A stretch of DNA of 11,566 nt from Accumulibacter sp. (GTDB taxonomy: Bacteria; Pseudomonadota; Gammaproteobacteria; Burkholderiales; Rhodocyclaceae): positions 1-11,566 of the forward strand of contig JAISDL010000095.1 in the NCBI GenBank assembly GCA_031264825.1, given 5' to 3'. Below the pieces are notes generated by a model, which was given only the letters and a program-made list of their open reading frames with translations, did not search any database and was not told the DNA's origin. Shown here one piece after another: positions 1-6,735 of this stretch (position 1 is the first letter of the stretch; every line of letters starts with the position of its first letter). The translations under genes and the position numbers were made by a program.

Positions 1-1335
1 GTCCGTTACCGCGAACAGCTCGACCGCGGCGAATTGCTCTACAACCCCGTGATCGCCGGGCATACGAATCCCCTGCTCATCGACTGGAAGCCCTACCTCG
101 GCAACGGCTATACGCCGAACTGCGACACGACGATCCCGATCCGGGAGATCAAGCGGCTTTCGGAGCGTCTGACGACGATTCCCGAAAATTTCGTTTTGCA
201 CAACCGCGTACAGAAAATCATCGACGACCGCCGACTCATGGGGCAGGGCGCGATTCCCTTCGATTGGGGGATGGCCGAGAATCTCGCGTACGCATCCCTG
301 CTCGTTTCAGGGTACGGCGTGCGCATCTCCGGCGAGGACGTAAGCCGCAGCACTTTCTTCCAGCGCCACGCGGCACTGCACGATCAGAAACGTGAGCGCT
401 GGGACGAGGGGATGTATTGTCCGCTCGGAAACCTTCAGGAAAACCAGGCGTCCTTCCAGTGCTTCGACTCGGTCCTCTCGGAAGAAGCCGTCCTCGCCTT
501 CGAATACGGCTACGCGACGTCGAATCCCACCGACCTCGTCATCTGGGAAGCGCAGTTCGGCGATTTTTCCAACGTCGCGCAGGTCGTGATCGACCAGTTC
601 ATCGTGTCCGGCGAAGCCAAATGGGGGCGCGTCTGCGGGCTGGTCCTGTTTTTGCCGCACGGTTACGAAGGGCAGGGGCCCGAACACTCCTCGGCGCGCG
701 TCGAGCGTTTCATGCAGCTTTGCGCCGACATGAACATGGAAGTCTGCCAACCGACGACGCCCGCGCAGGTCTTCCACATGCTGCGGCGGCAGGCGATTCG
801 CAAACAGCGCAAACCCTTGATCGTTTTCACGCCGAAGTCTTTGTTGCGCCACAAGGAAGTCATCTCGACGCTCGACGATTTTTCCAAGGGACAGTTCCAG
901 CACATCATCGGCGAGGTCGACCCGGTCGACGAGCGGAAAGTAACGCGCGTCGTCTTCTGTTCGGGCAAGGTCTATTACGACCTGATCGCGACGCGCCGCA
1001 GCCGGAACATCAAGCACATCGCGATCGCGCGGATCGAACAGCTCTATCCTTTCCCCGACGAAGCCTTCGAGGCCGAACTCGCCCGATACCCCAAGGCGAC
1101 CGAAATCGTCTGGTGTCAGGAGGAACCGCGCAATCAGGGCGCGTGGTACTGGATCGTTTCACGCGAGCACCTCGACCGTCCGCTCAACGACAACCAGCGT
1201 CTCCTCCTGGTTTCGCGTCCGGCGGCGGCGTCCCCCGCGGTCGCTTACGGCAAGGAGCACAGTGCGCAACAGAAGATGCTTGTCGAATCCGCGCTGGGAG
1301 AAAGCGCATTCCTCAAGGCGACGGACAAGAAATAA
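1..1335 (+). CDS. sucA: 2-oxoglutarate dehydrogenase E1 component, C-terminal part (5' truncated by window)
   Basis: This is the thiamine-diphosphate-dependent E1 subunit of the cytosolic 2-oxoglutarate dehydrogenase complex, which decarboxylates 2-oxoglutarate and passes the succinyl group to the lipoyl arm of SucB. The frame is open from base 1, so the gene begins upstream. About 444 codons remain of a family usually about 930-960 residues long. Visible family blocks are GQGAIPFDWGMAENLAYA and ISGEDV near the start, then DSVLSEEAVLAFEYGYA, WEAQFGDF, LPHGYEGQGPEHSSAR (its His at 685-687 aligns with the E. coli active-site His729), TPKSLLRH, CSGKVYYDL, EQLYPFP, WCQEEPRNQGAW and RPAAASPAV. These make up the transketolase pyrimidine-binding and C-terminal domains. 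A TTG at 34 is only an internal leucine codon. The stretch SRSTFFQRH (343-369) departs from the usual GRGTFFHRH. The stop is 28 bp before sucB, so the two are co-transcribed. Confidence 0.97.
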   Translation, partial: VRYREQLDRGELLYNPVIAGHTNPLLIDWKPYLGNGYTPNCDTTIPIREIKRLSERLTTIPENFVLHNRVQKIIDDRRLMGQGAIPFDWGMAENLAYASLLVSGYGVRISGEDVSRSTFFQRHAALHDQKRERWDEGMYCPLGNLQENQASFQCFDSVLSEEAVLAFEYGYATSNPTDLVIWEAQFGDFSNVAQVVIDQFIVSGEAKWGRVCGLVLFLPHGYEGQGPEHSSARVERFMQLCADMNMEVCQPTTPAQVFHMLRRQAIRKQRKPLIVFTPKSLLRHKEVISTLDDFSKGQFQHIIGEVDPVDERKVTRVVFCSGKVYYDLIATRRSRNIKHIAIARIEQLYPFPDEAFEAELARYPKATEIVWCQEEPRNQGAWYWIVSREHLDRPLNDNQRLLLVSRPAAASPAVAYGKEHSAQQKMLVESALGESAFLKATDKK

Positions 1336-1362
1336 GAGCAAATAGAGCAAAGTGGAGGAAGG

Positions 1363-2646
1363 ATGATCGTCGATATAAAAATTCCGCAGTTGTCGGAATC
1401 CGTGACCGAAGCGAATCTCCTGACGTGGCACAGGCAGGTCGGGGAGGGTATCGCGCGGGGAGACAACCTGATCGACATCGAGACCGACAAGGTCGTTCTC
1501 GAACTTCCGGCGCCGGAATCCGGCGTACTCGTCGAAATACTTAAAGGGAGCGGGGCGAAGGTCCTTGCGGGGGAATTGATCGCGCGCATCGATACCGAAG
1601 CGAAGGCAACGCGCGTCTCGGAGGCCAAACCGACACCGGAAGCGCCGTCCGCTCCGGCGCGTGAAGGCGGCGCGCCCGACCTCCCCTCCAAAGCCCCTGT
1701 GAGCGCCCTGGCCGGGAGCGCCATGCCCTCGGCGCGGAAGATACTGGACGAAAAGGGCGTTTCCCCGTCCGACGTCGCCGGGACGGGGCGGGGCGGTCGG
1801 ATCACCAAGGCGGACGCGCTCGCCGCGCAGCCGCCGCTTCGCTCGCCGGTCGAACAGACGACGCGCCCGGACGCTCTCCCGAAAGCGGCCGCGAACGCTG
1901 CGCTCGCGCTGCCGCTGGCGCCTCCGGTCGAAGTCCCGCTCGACGAACGCCCGGAACAACGCGTTCCCATGTCGCGCCTGCGCGCGCGCATCGCGGAGCG
2001 CCTCGTTCAATCGCAGTCGTCCAACGCGATCCTGACGACATTCAACGAAGTCAATATGGCGGCGCTGATCACCCTGCGCAAGCGTTACGCGGAGGCTTTT
2101 GAAAAGGCGCACGGCGTCCGGCTCGGCTTCATGGGCTTCTTTGTCAAGGCGGTCACGGCGGCGCTCGAACGATACCCCATCCTCAACGCATCGGTCGACG
2201 AAAACGACATCGTCTACCACGGTTACATCGACATCGGCATCGCGGTCGGCAGTCCGCGCGGACTGGTCGTCCCCATCCTGCGCGACGCCGACCAGATGAG
2301 CCTGGCCGACATCGAAAGAAAAATCGCCGAATTCGGCCAGAAAGCGCAGAGCGGCAAGCTCTCGATCGAAGAATTGACCGGGGGCACCTTCTCGATTTCA
2401 AACGGCGGCGTTTTCGGCTCGATGCTCTCGACGCCGATCATCAACCCGCCGCAGTCCGCGATTCTCGGAGTTCATGCGACCAAGGATCGCGCGGTCGTCG
2501 AAAACGGCGAAATCGTGATCCGTCCGATGAACTACCTCGCGATGTCTTACGACCATCGCATCATCGACGGCCGCGAAGCGGTGCTCGGCCTCGCTACGAT
2601 CAAGGGCGCGCTCGAAGACCCGTCGCGCCTCCTGCTCGGCGTCTGA
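1363..2646 (+). CDS. sucB: Dihydrolipoamide succinyltransferase (E2 of 2-oxoglutarate dehydrogenase)
   Basis: This is the core E2 subunit, which carries the succinyl group on lipoate and transfers it to CoA. It has 427 residues, a normal length. Domains in order: an N-terminal lipoyl domain (about 2-77) with the lipoylated lysine in IETDKVVLEL (Lys43); a Pro/Ala-rich linker (about 80-118); a peripheral subunit-binding domain (about 121-153, MPSARKILDEKGV ... GRGGRITKADAL) that docks E3; a second linker; and the catalytic domain (about 200-427). The active-site motif is YDHRIIDGREAV, with His398 and Asp402. Succinyltransferase rather than acetyltransferase identity follows from the sucA neighbour, the single lipoyl domain and the opening IKIPQLSESVTEA. 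The ATG at 1363 is preceded by GGAGG at 1354-1358 with a 4-base gap. The distance to lpd is 18 bp. Nothing is broken. Confidence 0.97.
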   Translation: MIVDIKIPQLSESVTEANLLTWHRQVGEGIARGDNLIDIETDKVVLELPAPESGVLVEILKGSGAKVLAGELIARIDTEAKATRVSEAKPTPEAPSAPAREGGAPDLPSKAPVSALAGSAMPSARKILDEKGVSPSDVAGTGRGGRITKADALAAQPPLRSPVEQTTRPDALPKAAANAALALPLAPPVEVPLDERPEQRVPMSRLRARIAERLVQSQSSNAILTTFNEVNMAALITLRKRYAEAFEKAHGVRLGFMGFFVKAVTAALERYPILNASVDENDIVYHGYIDIGIAVGSPRGLVVPILRDADQMSLADIERKIAEFGQKAQSGKLSIEELTGGTFSISNGGVFGSMLSTPIINPPQSAILGVHATKDRAVVENGEIVIRPMNYLAMSYDHRIIDGREAVLGLATIKGALEDPSRLLLGV

Positions 2647-2664
2647 AGATATAGAAGTGTGAAA

Positions 2665-4089
2665 ATGCCTAAAAAATACGACGTCCTCGTGATCGGAGGC
2701 GGCCCCGCCGGCTACGTCGCGGCAATCCGCGCCGCGCAGCTCGGCTTTACGGTCGCGTGCTGCGAATCGAATTCCTACGCCGACCCGAAAGGGAAGCCGC
2801 GCCTGGGCGGAACCTGCCTCAACGTCGGGTGCATCCCCTCGAAAGCGCTTCTGCATACGTCGCGTCTCTTCGAGGAGGCGCGCGACGGCTTCGCGGCGCA
2901 AGGCATCGCGATCAACAAGCCGAAGATCGACGTTCCCACGATGATCGCCCGGAAAAACGCCGTCGTCGCGCGTCTGACGCAGGGCATCGCGCTGCTCTTC
3001 AAGAAAAACGGCGTCACCCTGCTCGAAGGGCGCGGCTCTTTCGTCGGCCCCTGCGAAAACGGATGGCGGGTCAAAGTCGGTGAAGAGACGGTCGAAGCGA
3101 CGCACGTCATCGTCGCCACGGGTTCGCGCGCGCGGCATTTGCCGGGCATTCCCGTCGATAACCGCATCGTTTGCGACAATGTCGGCGCGCTCGACCTCGA
3201 CACGGTACCGAAAAAGCTCCTCGTCGTCGGCGCGGGCGTCATCGGCCTCGAAATGGGCAGCATCTGGCGGCGTCTGGGGTCCGAGCTTACGATCCTCGAA
3301 GCCCTCCCGGACTTTCTGCCGCAGGCCGACGCCGACATCGCGCGCGAAGCCGCCCGATCGTTTTCGCGGCAAGGTTTCGATATTCGCTTGGGCGTCACGC
3401 TGAACACGGTCGAGGTCACCAAAAAAGGCGTCGCCGTGCATTGCACTGACAAATCCGGCGCGGCGCTGGAATTTTCCGCCGACCGCATGATCGTTTCGGT
3501 CGGGCGCGTCCCGAACACCGAGGGGCTGAACGCCGAGGGCGTCGGCCTCGCGCTCGACGGGCAAGGGCGCGTCGAGACGGACGCGCATTGCCGGACAAAT
3601 CTTTCCGGCGTCTGGGCGGTCGGGGACGTCGTCTCCGGGCCAATGCTCGCCCACAAGGCGATGGAAGAAGCGTGCATGGTCGCCGAAGTCATGGCGGGGC
3701 AATCGGGTTCCCGGAATTTTGAAGCGATTCCCTGGATACTCTATACCTCGCCCGAAATCGCCTGGGTCGGAAAAACCGAACAGCAGCTCAAGGCCGACGG
3801 CGTCGCCTACAAGACAGGCAAGGCGCCTTTCATGGCCAACGGACGCGCGCTCGGCGCGGACGAGACTGCGGGCTTCGTCAAAATGCTCGTCGACGCGCAA
3901 ACGGACCGCATCTTGGGTGTTCATATCGTCGGCGCGAACGCCTCCGAACTGATTTCGGAAGCCGTCGTCGCGATCGAATTTTCCGCCGCGAGCGAGGACC
4001 TCGCGCGGATTTGCCACGCGCATCCGACGCTCTCGGAAGTCCTGCACGAAGCGGCGCTGGCGTGCGAGGGAAGGGCGATTCACTTCTGA
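2665..4089 (+). CDS. lpd: Dihydrolipoyl dehydrogenase (E3 component)
   Basis: This FAD flavoprotein reoxidises the dihydrolipoyl arm of SucB and reduces NAD+. It may also serve other lipoyl complexes. It has 474 residues from the ATG at 2665. A GTG two codons upstream (2659) stays in frame, but a GAAG at 2654-2657 fits the ATG (7-base gap) and nearly touches the GTG, so the ATG is preferred. Motifs: FAD-binding GGGPAG (11-16); redox disulfide GGTCLNVGCIPSK with Cys51 and Cys56; NAD-binding VVGAGVIGLEMG; second FAD motif GVWAVGDV; C-terminal HAHPTLSE with the catalytic His453 and Glu458 that act across the dimer. The ACCESNSYADPKGKPRLGG insertion before the disulfide is of a type I associate with proteobacterial sucAB-linked E3s. 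It is the last gene of the operon. I see no T-rich intrinsic terminator after it; GC hairpins of the repeat cluster follow. Confidence 0.96.
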   Translation: MPKKYDVLVIGGGPAGYVAAIRAAQLGFTVACCESNSYADPKGKPRLGGTCLNVGCIPSKALLHTSRLFEEARDGFAAQGIAINKPKIDVPTMIARKNAVVARLTQGIALLFKKNGVTLLEGRGSFVGPCENGWRVKVGEETVEATHVIVATGSRARHLPGIPVDNRIVCDNVGALDLDTVPKKLLVVGAGVIGLEMGSIWRRLGSELTILEALPDFLPQADADIAREAARSFSRQGFDIRLGVTLNTVEVTKKGVAVHCTDKSGAALEFSADRMIVSVGRVPNTEGLNAEGVGLALDGQGRVETDAHCRTNLSGVWAVGDVVSGPMLAHKAMEEACMVAEVMAGQSGSRNFEAIPWILYTSPEIAWVGKTEQQLKADGVAYKTGKAPFMANGRALGADETAGFVKMLVDAQTDRILGVHIVGANASELISEAVVAIEFSAASEDLARICHAHPTLSEVLHEAALACEGRAIHF

Positions 4090-4152
4090 TTCCATTTCCC
4101 AGCCGTCGGTATAGGTTGATGCCCAAGCTTCCGCATGCGCTCGAATGACGGG
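4089..4152 (+). repeat. Repeat family B, degenerate copy, with 13-nt lead block
   Basis: The block ATTCCATTTCCCA (4089-4101, starting on the last base of the lpd stop) recurs exactly at 6570-6582. After it, 4109-4152 reads GTATAGGTTG-ATGCCCAAGCTTCCGCATGCG...GAATGACGGGAT. This is the same sequence as the copies at 4353-4408 and, inverted, 6595-6652, but about 13 bases of the hairpin loop and one arm are missing. It has no coding potential and is part of the cluster filling the gap between lpd and the minus-strand gene. Confidence 0.6.
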
Positions 4153-4182
4153 ATCGGGGATCGAGGATCAGAAGAATTGTAG

Positions 4183-4202
4183 GGGCACGGCGTGCCGTGC
4201 CC
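4183..4202. repeat. GC-rich hairpin, copy 1 (GGGCACGGC stem)
   Basis: GGGCACGGC and GCCGTGCCC form a perfect 9-bp inverted repeat around GT. The same element recurs at 4327-4348 and 6541-6562. Two copies flank the core repeat at 4203-4326. It sits 94 bp downstream of lpd and could limit or stabilise the 3' end of the operon transcript, but it lacks a T-tract, so a terminator role is only inference. Confidence 0.75.
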
Positions 4203-4326
4203 ATCAGGTATCAGGAATCAGATGACAGGAATCAGATCGGTCAGCAGCGGCGTTGCCGCCGGAGAGAATCAACAAAAACCCGATCGGTTTTCATCTGATT
4301 CCTGATCCCTGACATCTGTCCTCTGG
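4203..4326 (+). repeat. Core repeat (family A), copy 1
   Basis: This 124-bp unit is about 92% identical, without gaps, to 6417-6540. It is also homologous to the inverted copy at 9176-9300. The left arm has two tandem CAGGAATCAGAT units; the right arm carries near-complements (ATCTGATTCCTGAT, CTGACATCTGTC), giving an imperfect terminal inverted repeat. The centre holds a small hairpin, GCGGC-GTT-GCCGC (4247-4259), and a near-palindrome AAAACCCGATCGGTTTT. There is no ORF. It resembles a small non-autonomous or REP/MITE-like element. No transposase is visible in the window and no clear target-site duplication is seen. Confidence 0.8.
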
Positions 4327-4348
4327 TGGGCACGGTGTGCCGTGCCCA
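4327..4348. repeat. GC-rich hairpin, copy 2
   Basis: TGGGCACGG and CCGTGCCCA form a 9-bp stem around a TGTG loop. It directly abuts the right end of core repeat copy 1, exactly as the hairpin at 6541-6562 abuts core copy 2, so core plus right hairpin behave as one 146-bp unit. Confidence 0.75.
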
Positions 4349-4352
4349 CCGG

Positions 4353-4408
4353 CGGTATAGGTTGAGCTGAACGAAGTGATGCCCAACGTTCCGCATACGC
4401 ATGAATTA
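4353..4408 (+). repeat. Repeat family B, full copy
   Basis: It reads GGTATAGGTTGAGC...GCCCAACGTTCCGCATACGCATGAAT. The arms GTTGAGC (4361-4367) and GCCCAAC (4381-4387) pair with one mismatch. The reverse complement of 6595-6652 is the same element with a perfect GTTGGGC/GCCCAAC stem. Hairpins of this GTTGGGC type are, from general knowledge, common between genes in beta- and gammaproteobacteria. Confidence 0.65.
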
Positions 4409-4415
4409 TGCGTAT
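4395..4415. other. Perfect 8-bp stem-loop just past the minus-strand gene's stop
   Basis: ATACGCAT (4395-4402), loop GAATT, then ATGCGTAT (4408-4415). It lies 3 bp beyond the stop codon of the minus-strand DUF805 gene, so it would be at the 3' end of that transcript. There is no T-run on either strand directly after the stem, so it is not a canonical intrinsic terminator. Its left arm overlaps repeat family B. Confidence 0.5.
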
Positions 4416-4418
4416 ATA

Positions 4419-6077
4419 TTAAAGATTTTCGGCCTCGCCTTTTGGCAGGTTTTTTCCCCATGGGAAGAAATCAGGAGTCAACTGGAGATCAGGGCCGGCA
4501 AGATTCGTCGTGTTGACGAACACTTTTGTGTCCTTGGGTATCTCACGGTATTTCCCTGTTTCGCAATCGAGCAGAATATTATTGTCGAGCATTACAAGAA
4601 ACGCATATCTCTTCCCGGGCAAGGCACCGCTTCCAAGCCAATATTCCCCATTATATTCATAATAATATTTGTTTTTTGCAATTTTCATCTTTCTGTAGGT
4701 CTTCATTTTGAGGAGCGGCGCTTTGGATTGATGCCCCAGAAAAAGCCCCGTCATGCCCCCTTCAATCGGCTTCATGATGAGACCATTGCTCTCTCTCCAC
4801 AGATCGAGTCCGACCGGTCCGTTTGCCAATTTGTTGAATACAAACTGCCGTTCCGTCAGCCGCTTTCCGTTCGCCAAAACGATTTCCCGAGGACTGTACG
4901 ACGCCATATCCACAGTTTTTTCTCGAACAGAACATTTCCACTGTTCTTTTCTGTCGTCACGCAAATAATTGAAGCATATATTTTCGTCGCCCACCAGAAA
5001 ATAATTGGACGACCTGAATTCCCTGATCCATATTTCCGGGTTTGAAGGGTTTTCCGTATCGATACGCATCAGTACGGCATCTTTTGAGAACCATTTGGAC
5101 CATTGCGTATCGCTTTGCTTTTTATCGCGTGGAACATAGAGGTAGCGTGAAGCCTCGTCCCATTGAAGATAACCGCTTTTGTAATAATCTTCTCCGACAG
5201 CCAGATCCTTGCTGAATTCGGCTTTTTCCAGCAAGAGCATGAGAGGTTGATGTTCTCGCGCCAAGTAGAGTCGGTTTTCACTGAAGACCGCCGCTTTCCG
5301 ATTGTCCGGGGATGGCCACACCCACAACTTGCCTTCTCCTTTGTCCTTGCCTTTCAAGAGCGTCGGCGCATCCCGATCGATGGAGACGCCGTATTTCAAG
5401 TTGCCATCGACGGAATAGAAAAACGGCCTGTCCGCAGTCTCCTGAAAGTTCTCCGGCCTGTAGTTTACGATCACATCTTTCAGCCGCGGGGGCCTTGCCC
5501 AACCCCCCGATACGGCCCACAGGCTTCCACCCGTCAAGAATGCGGTCGCCAGAAGTATGCCGGCTGAACTGCCGTGTCCCCGGACATCTCCAAGCGTCGT
5601 GAAGACACCAAGCGGCTTGGGGGCGTAAGGATTTTCTTTTGCGCCTTTGCGGCACAACAGGAAAAGCAGGAAAAGGAAAAGGGCGTATTTGACCAGACGA
5701 AACAAAGAGAAGAACGAAGAGAATGAGGAAAACGAGCTTACGGCGTAAAGATCGGTCCGCATCATTACAAGCCAAGCCAAGGTTTCTCTCGACGTATGTT
5801 CTTGAAGAACATAAAGATAAACCGGAATGCTCCACCAAGCGGAAAGAGAGAGGTCATGCAACCTTCGGATGGATAGGGAAATGAACGGAACACCCAAGAA
5901 AACGAAGTATATCCAGTAAAAATATCGGAAAGCATTGTGACTCTGCCCCGCCCAAGATAGCGCGTAAAGGCCAATAAGATAAATCTGAGCGAAAAGCAGG
6001 AATCCGTTTCGATTTGTCCGCCCGCTCAAATTGAATGTGTTCCTTATCGCGTCGACAAGGGCGTCAACCCACAGCAT
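4419..6077 (-). CDS. DUF805 membrane protein fused to a large extracytoplasmic domain
   Basis: 552 residues from the ATG at 6077; an in-frame TTG at 6092 would add five, and neither has a strong ribosome-binding site. The N-terminal about 155 residues match DUF805 by its landmarks: FNLSGRTNRNGF (15-26), SIRRLHDLSLSAWW (69-82) and GAKENPYAP (145-153), with hydrophobic segments at about 26-44, 50-69 and 131-142. A Ser/Phe-rich stretch (about 114-124) widens the domain. A further membrane segment (about 171-189) is followed by about 360 mostly hydrophilic residues rich in aromatic and charged positions. Phrases there such as LWVWPSPDNRKAAVFSENRLYLA and LQWDEASRYLYVP resemble TolB/WD40-like beta-propeller blades, but this is only a resemblance. 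DUF805 proteins are usually about 110-160 residues and stand alone, so the fusion is unusual. The function is unknown. The base composition is visibly richer in A and T than the flanking genes, and repeats sit on both sides, suggesting acquisition. Confidence 0.72.
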   Translation of the reverse strand: MLWVDALVDAIRNTFNLSGRTNRNGFLLFAQIYLIGLYALSWAGQSHNAFRYFYWIYFVFLGVPFISLSIRRLHDLSLSAWWSIPVYLYVLQEHTSRETLAWLVMMRTDLYAVSSFSSFSSFFSLFRLVKYALFLFLLFLLCRKGAKENPYAPKPLGVFTTLGDVRGHGSSAGILLATAFLTGGSLWAVSGGWARPPRLKDVIVNYRPENFQETADRPFFYSVDGNLKYGVSIDRDAPTLLKGKDKGEGKLWVWPSPDNRKAAVFSENRLYLAREHQPLMLLLEKAEFSKDLAVGEDYYKSGYLQWDEASRYLYVPRDKKQSDTQWSKWFSKDAVLMRIDTENPSNPEIWIREFRSSNYFLVGDENICFNYLRDDRKEQWKCSVREKTVDMASYSPREIVLANGKRLTERQFVFNKLANGPVGLDLWRESNGLIMKPIEGGMTGLFLGHQSKAPLLKMKTYRKMKIAKNKYYYEYNGEYWLGSGALPGKRYAFLVMLDNNILLDCETGKYREIPKDTKVFVNTTNLAGPDLQLTPDFFPWGKNLPKGEAENL

Positions 6078-6416
6078 GATTCTCGTTCCCAAGAGAAGAT
6101 CAAAAGTCCAATCCCTTTTCCAGTTCGTTCATGCTTTGATGCCAAACCGCAGACAGTATTGGCAGTACGGCGAGGCGAAGTCGACATTGGTAGGGATGAA
6201 CCGGAAAAGGAATAAAACCTTCAGATCCGTCCGATGTTTTACATTACGTAGTTTTTTTCCGAATGTACCAGCCTTGGGAAAATTTGCAAGTTTTTTAGAC
6301 CCTTCGCTATTCTGATTCAATTTTTATTTCAAAGATTAATATTTCCATTCAGGTCCAATGGAGATAGAACGATCGGCGCCGCGAAAATGCGCGTCGGACG
6401 ATCGTGGAAGCTTGCG
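6078..6416. other. Non-coding region upstream of the DUF805 gene, AT-rich
   Basis: No convincing gene is seen. The stretch 6230-6350 is AT-rich and would hold the promoter of the minus-strand gene. The best minus-strand match is TTGCAA (6284-6289) and TACATT (6262-6267) with 16 bases between, only 4 of 6 matches each. An imperfect stem-loop spans 6369-6405, with outer arms ACGATCG and CGATCGT and inner GCG/CGC. Short open frames exist on both strands across 6129-6320 but lack good starts and recognisable products. Confidence 0.4.
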
Positions 6417-6540
6417 ATCAGGTATCAGGAATCAGAGGACAGGAATCAGATCAGTCAGCGGTGGCGTTGCCACCGGAGAGAATCAACAAAAACCCGTTCG
6501 GTTTTCATCAGATTCCTGATCTCTGACATCTGTCCCCTGA
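6417..6540 (+). repeat. Core repeat (family A), copy 2
   Basis: It has the same orientation as copy 1 at 4203-4326 and differs at about ten positions with no gaps. The central hairpin here is CGGTGGC-GTT-GCCACCG (6459-6475), a perfect 7-bp stem. Relative to copy 1, a C-G pair has become T-A and an A/C mismatch has become G-C. The AAAACCC...GGTTTT near-palindrome is at about 6488-6504. Unlike copy 1 it has no GC hairpin on its left. Confidence 0.8.
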
Positions 6541-6562
6541 TGGGCACGGCGTGCCGTGCCCA
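6541..6562. repeat. GC-rich hairpin, copy 3
   Basis: TGGGCACGGC and GCCGTGCCCA form a 10-bp inverted repeat around GT, joined directly to core copy 2 as at 4327-4348. The spacing from the start of the core is identical (124 bases). Confidence 0.75.
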
Positions 6563-6569
6563 AGGTTTC

Positions 6570-6652
6570 ATTCCATTTCCCACCCTGCCTTTATTCCGTC
6601 ATTCATGCGTTCGCGGAACGTTGGGCTTTGCTTCGCGCAGCCCAACCTATAC
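6570..6652 (-). repeat. Repeat family B, inverted copy, with 13-nt block
   Basis: The block ATTCCATTTCCCA at 6570-6582 matches 4089-4101. From 6595 to 6652 the reverse complement reads GTATAGGTTGGGC...GCCCAACGTTCCGC...ACGCATGAATGACGG, matching 4353-4408. Arms GTTGGGC (6620-6626) and GCCCAAC (6640-6646) pair perfectly. It ends 21 bp before the htpG promoter, so it marks the edge between repeat-derived DNA and the native htpG control region. Confidence 0.65.
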
Positions 6653-6673
6653 GTGTTTTTCGGGTTCGTGGCG

Positions 6674-6701
6674 CTTGAAAAAGCTCCGCGCGCCCCCATT
6701 T
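6674..6701 (+). promoter_or_regulatory. Sigma-32 (RpoH) heat-shock promoter of htpG
   Basis: CTTGAAA (6674-6680) is followed by 13 bases and CCCCATTT (6694-6701). This is the textbook RpoH promoter layout, essentially without mismatch. Transcription would start near 6707-6709, giving a leader of about 28 bases before the htpG ATG. The placement in front of a known heat-shock gene supports it strongly. I see no CIRCE (HrcA) operator nearby. Confidence 0.88.
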
Positions 6702-6735
6702 ATCTCACCTTCCGTCAATTTTCATGGAGTTTTCA

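Noticed and set aside
417..1544. 375-codon open frame in another frame across the sucA end and sucB start
   Set aside because: It is an Arg-rich shadow frame spanning two well-supported genes, without recognisable domains.
2398..4095. 565-codon open frame on the minus strand opposite lpd
   Set aside because: It mirrors the GC-rich lpd gene, is dominated by Arg/Asp/Ala composition, and shows no family motifs; lpd itself is unambiguous.
4183..4202. Intrinsic terminator of the sucAB-lpd operon
   Set aside because: The GC stem is strong but no T-tract follows on the plus strand, and identical hairpins occur elsewhere as part of a repeat.
4271..4294. AAAACC...GGTTTT palindrome as a regulator operator
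   Set aside because: It is an internal part of the core repeat present in all three copies, including the one inside coding sequence, so a site-specific operator role is not supported.
4203..4348. CRISPR-like array, because of short repeated CAGGAATCAGAT units
   Set aside because: The units are few, inverted across the element, not regularly spaced by unique spacers, and the whole block is itself repeated elsewhere.
4401..5045. 214-codon plus-strand frame opposite the 3' half of the DUF805 gene
   Set aside because: It lacks a ribosome-binding site and recognisable motifs. The minus-strand protein has coherent domain structure over the same bases.
6129..6320. Minus-strand frame of about 63 codons, and an overlapping plus-strand frame 6031-6315
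   Set aside because: The minus frame starts with TTG and has no ribosome-binding site; both are short, overlap each other, and neither product is recognised. A decayed remnant cannot be excluded.
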